Shown: piece after piece, positions 1 through 5,082 of the stretch
Numbering within the stretch: the first letter of the stretch is position 1
How the letters are laid out: each line of letters opens with the position of its first letter
NCBI GenBank assembly: GCA_015521945.1
Contig: WANG01000114.1
Location: 1-7,945 of the forward strand
From: Candidatus Hydrothermarchaeota archaeon
GTDB lineage: Archaea > Hydrothermarchaeota > Hydrothermarchaeia > Hydrothermarchaeales > BMS3B
Direction: 5' to 3'
Length of the DNA: 7,945 bases
Program-made: the position numbers and the translations under genes
The notes under the pieces: generated by a model
Told to the model about the DNA's origin: nothing
The model's database searches: none
The model's input: only the letters and a program-made list of their open reading frames with translations

Positions 1-47
1 TTATAACCCTCTGTGGGTCAGAATCAGACCTAAGGTAGGATTGAAAG
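1..47 (+). CRISPR. Terminal CRISPR repeat with the tail of its last spacer
   Basis: Bases 17-47 form one repeat of about 31 nt. It opens with GTCAGAATCAGACC (17-30) and closes with GGATTGAAAG (38-47). This follows the plan of known euryarchaeal repeats such as those of Archaeoglobus fulgidus, which as I recall have ATCAGACC in the first half and GGGATTGAAAG at the end. The last eight bases, ATTGAAAG, are the usual 5' tag of mature archaeal crRNAs, so crRNA reads on the plus strand and the leader lies to the left of the window. Bases 1-16 would be the 3' part of the last spacer. No second copy occurs in the window, so this is the leader-distal repeat. With only one copy I cannot tell whether it is degenerate, and a solo repeat is possible. 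No cas gene is present. Confidence 0.8.
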
Positions 48-66
48 TAAAAAAGAAATGAGGTAG

Positions 67-75
67 ATATATATA
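67..75 (+). promoter_or_regulatory. TATA-box candidate
   Basis: ATATATATA in an AT-rich setting resembles an archaeal TATA box. Its centre near 71 predicts transcription starting near 97, about 18 bases ahead of the ATG at 115. What it drives is unknown. In DNA this AT-rich, chance occurrence is likely. Confidence 0.35.
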
Positions 76-114
76 GAAAACCTGAACATATGGCGTGAGA
101 AGTGTAAGATACCG

Positions 115-219
115 ATGGTGTTTAGTTACTACGCACTTGGGGGATACTATTACAAATGCTCAGGTTGTAAACAAGAAAAAAGAGCCTATATGGCTTTTGG
201 AAAGTTATACGTCTCTTAA
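115..219 (+). CDS. Possible small CxxC protein or gene remnant
   Basis: A 34-codon reading frame runs from ATG 115 to TAA 217-219 and is too short for routine gene calling. It is rich in aromatic residues (the middle reads ALGGYYYKCSGCKQEKRAY) and has one CxxC pair, like half of a zinc ribbon. The frame is open back to 67 without another ATG; that extension adds one more Cys. A TATA-like element at 67-75 is suitably placed, but I see no clear Shine-Dalgarno site. I recognise no family. It could be a real small protein, the relic of a zinc-ribbon protein such as a recombinase or transposase, or chance. A hairpin (180-198) sits inside the frame. Confidence 0.2.
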   Translation: MVFSYYALGGYYYKCSGCKQEKRAYMAFGKLYVS

Positions 220-244
220 GTTGGCCCATAAGCAATGATCAGAT

Positions 245-263
245 TGTATGCATATTGCATACA
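245..263. repeat. Perfect 7+7 inverted repeat
   Basis: TGTATGC (245-251) and GCATACA (257-263) are exact reverse complements around a 5-base spacer, ATATT. The symmetry and length suit a dimeric regulator site or a short hairpin. It lies between the AT-rich region and the 3' end of the CopD-family gene, so no promoter is obviously under its control. Confidence 0.45.
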
Positions 264-283
264 CGGACTCAGGCAAAGATACG

Positions 284-309
284 TTTAAATTGAACAGAAA
301 ACCGAAAAG
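284..309 (-). terminator. T-rich terminator candidate after the CopD-family gene
   Basis: Read on the minus strand, this tract runs CTTTTCGGTTTTCTGTTC and then ATTTAAA, starting about 30 bases past the CopD-family stop codon. Archaeal transcription commonly ends at runs of T without a stable hairpin, so this is a reasonable end point for the ferredoxin-CopD transcript. It is called from base composition only. Confidence 0.45.
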
Positions 310-340
310 CATCAGCACCCCATCACCCACGACTGCACTC

Positions 341-796
341 TCAGTACCCCCTCACCAGCATAACCCCCAGCGCCACCACCACCAGCCCAAGCACCATGTT
401 CACCCTCCCTATAGCCGAAGAAACCCTCCTCAGCCTCTCCCCCTCCTCCCTTCCCATCTTCATCGCCTCCGTCGCCCTCGGTCCCACAACAAAATCATGC
501 AGAAAGCTCAGCACCAGAATAACCCCCACCAGCACCAGCTTAGCAGCAAGCAGCGGGCTCCTCAGAGAGTACCCCCTGTACACCACATTAACAGCCCCTG
601 TAAGCACAAGCAACCCCAGGCATATCCATCCCACCGTTCGGAACCTCACTCCCGCCGCATCCACCAGGTGTGCACGCAGCCGGCTATCCACCCCCCTCAG
701 CACAGGCACCAGCACCACCGTCAGGAACAGCATCCCCCCCAGCCACAGCATAACAGCCACCAGGTGCACCCACACGGAAGCTAAGTAAACCTCCAC
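341..796 (-). CDS. CopD-family four-helix membrane protein
   Basis: This 151-residue integral membrane protein has four predicted helices at about 8-33, 54-74, 82-104 and 128-149. The first carries H11-x6-W18-x-GG (HLVAVMLWLGG) and the third ends FLHDFVVGP with His100. This resembles the CopD/PF05425-like group, some members of which are linked to copper uptake and some of which may bind b-type heme; His11 and His100 are the obvious ligand candidates here. The start is GTG at 794-796, with GGTGG a few bases upstream and an in-frame stop at 812-814, so little extension is possible. It lies 27 bases after the ferredoxin gene on the same strand, which suggests cotranscription and a membrane redox or metal-related role. 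No CopC-like periplasmic partner is seen. The family call is fairly safe; the substrate is unknown. Confidence 0.75.
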   Translation of the reverse strand: MEVYLASVWVHLVAVMLWLGGMLFLTVVLVPVLRGVDSRLRAHLVDAAGVRFRTVGWICLGLLVLTGAVNVVYRGYSLRSPLLAAKLVLVGVILVLSFLHDFVVGPRATEAMKMGREEGERLRRVSSAIGRVNMVLGLVVVALGVMLVRGY

Positions 797-823
797 CCTT
801 CCACCATCCCTTCACTCGGGGGG

Positions 824-1000
824 CTACTCACACGAAATCGCCTGCACAGGGCACGCCTCCGCCACCTCCTCGCACTTATCGCAGTCCTCACATATAACCC
901 AGCTCTTCCCGTCATCCCTTACCTCAAAACACTCGGGACACATCGCCTCACACGTTCCGCACCCGACGCATGCAGCCTGATCAACCTCCGGCTTAGCCAT
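824..1000 (-). CDS. Small Cys-rich [4Fe-4S] ferredoxin
   Basis: A soluble electron carrier of 58 residues. It begins MAKPEVDQAACVGCGTCEAM and carries CxxCxxCxxxCP near the N-terminus. A second group, CEDCDKC, is followed by six residues and then CP. In single-cluster ferredoxins of this length, the first three Cys and the late CP Cys hold one [4Fe-4S]. Here ten Cys are present in all, and the extra CxxCxxC could support a second cluster. The ATG at 998-1000 is chosen because GAGGTG (minus strand, 1007-1012) sits six bases before it; an in-frame ATG at 1013-1015 would add MEVRG. A TATA-like TTAATA (minus strand, 1038-1043) predicts a transcript start near 1015. It heads an operon with the CopD-family gene and diverges from the operon encoding the 2-oxoacid oxidoreductase, so it is a plausible electron acceptor for that enzyme. 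That link is inference. Confidence 0.88.
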   Translation of the reverse strand: MAKPEVDQAACVGCGTCEAMCPECFEVRDDGKSWVICEDCDKCEEVAEACPVQAISCE

Positions 1001-1015
1001 ACCTCTCACCTCCAT

Positions 1016-1092
1016 TACAGAATAACACCATGGCAGGTATTAACCCTTATTCCGAACATGTTAGGGGAGAGGCATTAAAGGTAATATTTTAG
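1016..1092. promoter_or_regulatory. Divergent promoter region, ferredoxin / DUF2226-like operon
   Basis: On the minus strand, TTAATA (1038-1043) is placed about 26 bases before a start near 1015, giving a short leader that contains the ferredoxin Shine-Dalgarno site. On the plus strand, TAATATTTT (1082-1090) is centred about 31 bases before ATG 1117. Between them lies the palindrome AACATGTT (1055-1062), part of CGAACATGTT (1053-1062). The same 10-mer recurs in the cupin/tiaS promoter region. A regulator binding there could act on both directions. Confidence 0.5.
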
Positions 1093-1116
1093 ATGTTATT
1101 TTATCACGAGTGCAAC

Positions 1117-2289
1117 ATGAAACCATCCAGGGTTTACAGAGGGGAGGTGGACATCAACGACCTGCTCAGCCTTTCAGAAAACCACCTCGTAAAAGCCACC
1201 GATGGAAAACTCACCCTGGTTCTAAAGCGCGGCAAAGTCGTAAGCGGCGATCCCGAGGCGCTCCAGGAAAAGAGGAAGATGACCATTGCGGTTTACGACC
1301 TCAAGAAGACCCTCATGATAAGGGGGGTGGAGTACACCGTTGTAAAAACAGACACCATAAAAAGCACCAGCGTTGCGGAGGACCTGGCTGAAATCTCCGG
1401 GAAGTACAGGCACGCAATCGTGGTTGCCTTCGGGAAGGGTTGCGGCAAGACCATCATAGAGTACAGGGACGGCAAGATGATAGGTGCGGAGGGGGACTAC
1501 ATGAAGCTGCTTGAGGAAGACAGTGCAATTCTTGACGTTTACGAGGTAATATCTGAGCCTGAAATGTCAAGAGAGGCTATCCTCAAGAAGTACAGACTCA
1601 AGGAGCCATCTGAGGAGGAGATAAGGAGCATAATCCGCAGCTTCATATCACGCTCCATCATCATCCCCGAGGGCAGGGAGGTGAGGAGCTTCAGGGGGGA
1701 GGAGGCGTTCCTGGAGAGCATTCTGGAGCTTGAGTGCGGGTACCTCAAGGTGGAGTTTGAGCACCGCAGGTCCCCCACCGGGTACCTGCTGGTTGAGAAC
1801 GGGAGGGTAGTGGGTGCCTACAGGGTGGCTGAGGATGAGGAGCACTTCAGCAACAGAGCCTACACCATGATAATGGAGGACCTGAAGAAGAACCCCACGG
1901 TTAGGGTTTTTGAGGTTGAGAGGGAGGAGTTTGAGAAGCTGAGGGACACCTACCCCGAGGTGATGCTCAAGGATGAGGACACCTACAGGGACATCGGGGA
2001 GGGGCTCAGGGAGGTGATTGAGGCGCAGGTGTCCAGCATTGAGAAGGTGGTGGGGTGCCGGGTAAGGGTGAGCACCGAGATAGGGGGGAGCGAGGTGGTG
2101 TACACCCTGGATGTTACCGTTGAGTACCCCGGGGGGATTCTCAGGCGCTCCGACCCCGAGCTTGAGGCGCGGGTTAAGGGGGAGGTGGAGGAGCTGGCGA
2201 GGGGTGCGGAGGAGGAGATTTCAAAGAGGACGGGGGTTAAGGCGAGGGTGAAGCCGAGGCTGAGGTTTATAGTCAAGGGAGTTATATGA
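1117..2289 (+). CDS. DUF2226-like protein with three internal repeats
   Basis: A soluble protein of 390 residues, no signal or membrane segment, function unknown. It resembles the archaeal DUF2226 group and the wider PATAN/DUF4388-like modules. Three copies of one pattern can be seen: DGKLTLVLKRGKVVSGD (29-45), then AVYDL (58-62); CGKTIIEYRDGKMIGAEG (109-126), then DVYEV (140-144); TGYLLVENGRVVGAYRV (221-237), then RVFEV (263-267). Two helical stretches follow the second copy (about 148-182), and a charged Glu-rich tail fills 285-390. An ATG at 1093 would add eight residues (MLFYHECN), but the TATA-like element at 1082-1090 would put transcription start near 1112, so ATG 1117 on a nearly leaderless mRNA is preferred. 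The stop is nine bases before the oxidoreductase alpha gene, so the three genes look like one operon. The DUF assignment is by eye. Confidence 0.75.
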   Translation: MKPSRVYRGEVDINDLLSLSENHLVKATDGKLTLVLKRGKVVSGDPEALQEKRKMTIAVYDLKKTLMIRGVEYTVVKTDTIKSTSVAEDLAEISGKYRHAIVVAFGKGCGKTIIEYRDGKMIGAEGDYMKLLEEDSAILDVYEVISEPEMSREAILKKYRLKEPSEEEIRSIIRSFISRSIIIPEGREVRSFRGEEAFLESILELECGYLKVEFEHRRSPTGYLLVENGRVVGAYRVAEDEEHFSNRAYTMIMEDLKKNPTVRVFEVEREEFEKLRDTYPEVMLKDEDTYRDIGEGLREVIEAQVSSIEKVVGCRVRVSTEIGGSEVVYTLDVTVEYPGGILRRSDPELEARVKGEVEELARGAEEEISKRTGVKARVKPRLRFIVKGVI

Positions 2290-2298
2290 GGGGGTAGG

Positions 2299-3924
2299 AT
2301 GGATTTCTGCTTTAGAATCTCCGGGATGGCGGGGGACGGGATAAGGGGCGCGGGTACCGTGGCTGCCAAGCTCTTCGCCAGGCACGGGTACCACGTGTTT
2401 GCCCACTTTGAGTACCAGTCCCTGATAAGGGGCGGGTACAACGCGGCTGTGGTGAGGGTGAGCGATTCCCGCGTGGGTGCGCACTCCTCGGAGGAGGAGC
2501 TTCTGGTGGCGCTGCGGGAGGATGCGCTTCATGGAGGTGCGCGGCTGGTGGTTTACGATTCCTCCATGTTCACCCTGGACTCGGGGTACGGGGTGCCAAT
2601 GAAGGAGTTCGCGGAGGCGGAGGGTGCTCCTGAGATATTCAGGAATGCCGCCGCTCTTGGGGTGGTGTGCTGGGTGTACGGGCTGGAGCTTGAGGTGCTC
2701 AGGCAGCTCTACAGGGACCTGTACGGCAGGAAAGCTGAGGTGGATGTGAGGCTTGCGGAGGCGGGGTACTCCTACGCCTCCCGGGAGCTTCCCAGGGTGC
2801 GCGAGGCTGGCTCCACGGGGGAGAGGCCAAAGCCTGTGCTCACGGGCAATCAGGCGGCTGCCCTGGGGGCTGTAAAAGCCGGGCTGCGGTACTACTACGC
2901 CTACCCCATGACACCCTCCACCCAGGTGCTCCACTTCCTCGCGGGTGTGGGGGAGAAGCTGGGGGTTACGGTGGTGCAGCCTGAGAACGAGATTGCAGTG
3001 GCGGTAATGGCGGCGGGCACAGCCTTCGCGGGGGGAAGGGTGATGGTGGGCACCTCCGGCGGGGGGTTTGCGCTGATGCAGGAGGCTTTCAGCATGCTGG
3101 GCATGGCTGAGCTGCCTGTGCTTTTCATTGAGGCGCAGCGGGCGGCTCCGAGCACGGGTGTGCCCACCTACCACGCCCAGCAGGACCTCAGGTTCGTGCT
3201 CCACGCGGGTCACGGGGAGTTCCCGAGGCTGGTTGCATCCCCCGCGGATGCCGAGGATGCCTTCTACTTGGCGGGGGAGCTTCTAAACCTGGTGTGGCGC
3301 TTCCAGGTGCCGGGGGTGCTGCTTATGGACCGCTACCTGTGCGAGAGCGCCACCACCGCCGAGCCTGATGTTGCCGGGGTTGTCCCCGAGGAGCCGGAGC
3401 TCTGGAGGGGAGAGGGGGAGTACAGGAGGTACGCCCTTACCCCATCGGGGGTGAGCCCCCTCGCCTTCCCTCCAGAGGCGGTGGTGAAGGTCACGGGGAA
3501 TGAGCACGATGAAGCCGGGTTTACCGCTGACGATGCGGAGACGGTCAGGGAGATGTACGCCAAGAGGATGAGGAAGGAGGAGGCTATGGCGGAGGAGCTG
3601 GAGAGGCGGGGAAGCAGCCTGAGGTGGTGGTGCGAGGGTGAGGATGTGGTTGTTACCTGGGGCTCCTCGGTGCCCGCGGCGGCTGAGGCGTGCGAGGAGC
3701 TGGGGCTGGGATGCGTGCAGGTGAGGTACCTCGCCCCCTTCCCTGCGAGGGAGCTTGAGCACCTCAGGGGAAGGCGGGTGGTGTGCGTGGAGTGCAACTA
3801 CTCGGGCGCCCTGCGCTCCCTCCTGAGGGAGCACCTGTGCGTGGAGGCTGAGCTGGTTGGCAGGTGGGACGGCAGGCCCTTCACCCCCGAGGAGCTCACC
3901 AGAAGGCTGGAGGAGGTGCTATGA
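2299..3924 (+). CDS. korA: 2-oxoacid:ferredoxin oxidoreductase, gamma-alpha fusion subunit
   Basis: Large subunit (541 residues) of a cytoplasmic enzyme that oxidises a 2-oxoacid with CoA to acyl-CoA and CO2 and reduces ferredoxin. Residues 1-175 form the gamma domain (SGMAGDGIRGAGTVAAKLFA near the start, then IRGGYNAAVVRVSD). The alpha domain starts about 180 (TGNQAAALGA) and holds YPMTPST (202-208), the counterpart of the YPITP active-site motif, then QPENE (227-231), TSGGG (252-256) and PSTG (284-287). The GNEHDEAGF segment and a C-terminal domain (about 453-520) complete the usual plan. This gamma-alpha order matches two-subunit archaeal enzymes such as that of Sulfolobus. GAGGGG (2288-2293) sits five bases before ATG. 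The gene overlaps korB by four bases. The substrate cannot be fixed from sequence: 2-oxoglutarate, pyruvate or broad range are possible, so the symbol is provisional. Confidence 0.93.
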   Translation: MDFCFRISGMAGDGIRGAGTVAAKLFARHGYHVFAHFEYQSLIRGGYNAAVVRVSDSRVGAHSSEEELLVALREDALHGGARLVVYDSSMFTLDSGYGVPMKEFAEAEGAPEIFRNAAALGVVCWVYGLELEVLRQLYRDLYGRKAEVDVRLAEAGYSYASRELPRVREAGSTGERPKPVLTGNQAAALGAVKAGLRYYYAYPMTPSTQVLHFLAGVGEKLGVTVVQPENEIAVAVMAAGTAFAGGRVMVGTSGGGFALMQEAFSMLGMAELPVLFIEAQRAAPSTGVPTYHAQQDLRFVLHAGHGEFPRLVASPADAEDAFYLAGELLNLVWRFQVPGVLLMDRYLCESATTAEPDVAGVVPEEPELWRGEGEYRRYALTPSGVSPLAFPPEAVVKVTGNEHDEAGFTADDAETVREMYAKRMRKEEAMAEELERRGSSLRWWCEGEDVVVTWGSSVPAAAEACEELGLGCVQVRYLAPFPARELEHLRGRRVVCVECNYSGALRSLLREHLCVEAELVGRWDGRPFTPEELTRRLEEVL

Positions 3925-4712
3925 GGCTCAGAACTTCTCAGAAGATTGTGTGGTGCCCCGGATGCGGGAACTACGGCATCCTGAGAGCCTTCATCAGGGT
4001 GCTGGAGAGGCTCGGGGAGGATGCCAGGAGGGTGGTGGTGGTCTCCGGCGTGGGGTGCCACGGTAAGATAGCCGACTACGTGGGCACGAGCAGCTTCCAC
4101 ACCATCCACGGGAGGGTGCCCCCGGTGCTCACCGGGATAAAGCTGGCAAACAGGGAGCTCATACCCGTTGGCTTCGCCGGGGATGGGGATGCCTACAATG
4201 AGGGCATAGCCCACCTCGTTCATGCTGCGAGGAAGAACACCGACGTTACCCTGGTGGTGCACAACAACTCCGTGTACGCCCTCACCACTGGACAGGCCAC
4301 CGCCACCAGCCCTAAGGGGTTCAGGGGTAAGAGCACCCCGCGTGGAGCTCCGGAGGAGCCCCTTAATCCAGCAGCCCTGCTCATCGCCTCGGGAGCCGGG
4401 TTTGTCGCCAGGGGGTTCTCGGGCAACGTTGCGCAGCTCTCGGAGCTCATTCTCCAGGGCATCTCCCACCGCGGGTTCTCCTTCATAGACGTGCTCCAGC
4501 CCTGCGTTGCCTTCAACAACACCTGGGAGGTGCTCAGGGAGAGGGTGCACCCGGTGGAGCCGGGGAGGAGCAGGGAGGAAGCCCTTAAGCTCGCCTACAA
4601 CCCCTTCGCCACGGGGGTGCTCTACAGGGAGGCTAAACCTGTGTACGAGGACTCCGTGGTGGCGGGCGTGCCGGAGGGTACGGTGGAGGAGGTGCTTGAG
4701 AGCCTCAGGTAG
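3921..4712 (+). CDS. korB: 2-oxoacid:ferredoxin oxidoreductase, beta subunit
   Basis: Subunit (263 residues) that binds thiamine diphosphate and one [4Fe-4S] cluster and works with the gamma-alpha subunit. The TPP/Mg motif is GDGDAYNEG (87-95) with NN at 115-116, then VYALTTGQ (118-125). The four cluster Cys are visible: C12 and C15 in WCPGCG, C46 in VGCHGK and C195 in LQPCVAF. Lys49 and Leu121 appear, by eye, to match two residues that I recall affecting substrate choice in the Sulfolobus enzyme. ATG 3921 overlaps the korA stop as ATGA and is preceded by AGGAGGTG (3911-3918). A longer frame from 3864 would run inside korA without such a site and is not favoured. No separate delta (ferredoxin-like) subunit follows. 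The TAG stop (4710-4712) directly abuts the stop of the facing cupin gene. Confidence 0.93.
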   Translation: MRLRTSQKIVWCPGCGNYGILRAFIRVLERLGEDARRVVVVSGVGCHGKIADYVGTSSFHTIHGRVPPVLTGIKLANRELIPVGFAGDGDAYNEGIAHLVHAARKNTDVTLVVHNNSVYALTTGQATATSPKGFRGKSTPRGAPEEPLNPAALLIASGAGFVARGFSGNVAQLSELILQGISHRGFSFIDVLQPCVAFNNTWEVLRERVHPVEPGRSREEALKLAYNPFATGVLYREAKPVYEDSVVAGVPEGTVEEVLESLR

Positions 4713-4715
4713 CTA
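4710..4715. other. Palindrome TAGCTA supplying both stop codons
   Basis: TAG at 4710-4712 ends korB on the plus strand. The next three bases, CTA, read TAG on the minus strand and end the cupin gene. The two coding regions therefore touch without any spacer, and any transcription terminator for either must lie inside the other gene. Confidence 0.9.
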
Positions 4716-5027
4716 AATCGGGGGAGCTATCGCCACCAGAACCTGCATCCTGGTCTTTGCCTTCACCCCGTGGGGCTCGCTCACCCCGGAGAGCAGCATG
4801 CTCCCGGGCTTTGCCGGGTACTCCTTCTCTCCGTCGGTGAAGCTTCCCTCCCCGGAGAGCACCAGTATCATGACCTCGCTGTCAGCCTCGTGGCTGTGAA
4901 CGGGCAGCTCCTGCCCGGGCTCAAAGCAGAAGGTGAGCACACGCCAGCTCGGGGAGTCGTGGAGTATGCTGAGCTGCCTGTCTTCCTGGCTGAACCTTGC
5001 GTGCTCTTCAACGTCAATTATCTTCAC
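4713..5027 (-). CDS. Small single-domain cupin
   Basis: A 104-residue conserved beta-barrel protein. Motif 1 reads G38-x5-H44-x-H46-x4-E51-x7-G59 (PGQELPVHSHEADSEVMILV) and motif 2 supplies P74-G75 and H86 (SEPHGV). H44, H46, E51 and H86 are the expected metal ligands, so a bound metal ion is likely. Such small cupins serve as sensors, isomerases or dioxygenase-like enzymes; nothing here decides which. The start is GTG (5025-5027) with GGGGTGGT just upstream, and an overlapping ATG is out of frame. The gene diverges from tiaS across 55 bases and converges with korB with no spacer, so it is probably transcribed alone. Confidence 0.85.
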   Translation of the reverse strand: MKIIDVEEHARFSQEDRQLSILHDSPSWRVLTFCFEPGQELPVHSHEADSEVMILVLSGEGSFTDGEKEYPAKPGSMLLSGVSEPHGVKAKTRMQVLVAIAPPI

Positions 5028-5082
5028 ATTACCACCCCGTATAAATCTGTGCGCCCGTTACATTTAATACTTCTCTGCGAAC
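5028..5082. promoter_or_regulatory. Divergent cupin/tiaS promoter region
   Basis: Two AT-rich elements are present: TATAAAT (5040-5046) and ATTTAATA (5062-5069). The second reads TATTAAAT on the minus strand, so it could serve both directions. It is about 26 bases before ATG 5092 of tiaS, and it would start the cupin transcript near 5040 with the GGGGTGGT site in a short leader. The palindrome GAACATGTTC (5079-5088) covers the first tiaS ATG and shares CGAACATGTT with the ferredoxin/DUF2226 region. Which TATA element is used cannot be decided by reading. Confidence 0.5.

Larger units (their letters stand above)
48..340. other. AT-rich region beyond the CRISPR array, no convincing gene
   Basis: This stretch of about 290 bases is much richer in A+T than the genes to its right. 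It contains a strong TATA-like element (67-75, ATATATATA), a short plus-strand ORF (115-219), a hairpin with stem 180-186/192-198 (one G-T pair) and loop TATAT, a perfect inverted repeat (245-263), and a tract that reads T-rich on the minus strand (284-309) just past the CopD-family gene. I saw no tRNA cloverleaf, no C/D-box pair and no further CRISPR repeat. It may be the array trailer plus a decayed gene. Confidence 0.6.

Noticed and set aside
1..162. Minus-strand frame open for about 53 codons at the left edge
   Set aside because: It has no start codon and its last part is the complement of the CRISPR repeat, so the open frame is incidental.
48..340. Search for a second CRISPR repeat or a tRNA or C/D-box RNA
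   Set aside because: ATTGAAAG does not recur (only ATTGAAC near 290). No TTC-loop/cloverleaf pattern is seen, and the ATGATCA near 235 lacks a matching CTGA box.
394..410. Similar 13-mers CCATGTTCACCCT near 394 and 2566
   Set aside because: One lies in the complement of the CopD-family gene and one inside korA. They have no shared context and are best explained by chance and codon use.
248..788. Long plus-strand frames opposite the CopD-family gene
   Set aside because: They are rich in His, Pro, Gln and Ser, as expected from reading the complement of a GC-rich gene, while the minus strand gives a coherent four-helix membrane protein.
2221..3213. Minus-strand frame of 330 codons opposite the DUF2226-like gene and korA
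   Set aside because: It crosses a gene boundary and is low in hydrophobic residues and rich in His, Pro and Arg. The plus strand has clear catalytic motifs.
3864..3920. Longer N-terminus for the beta subunit
   Set aside because: It would overlap the end of korA and lacks a ribosome site, whereas ATG 3921 has AGGAGGTG and the normal family start.
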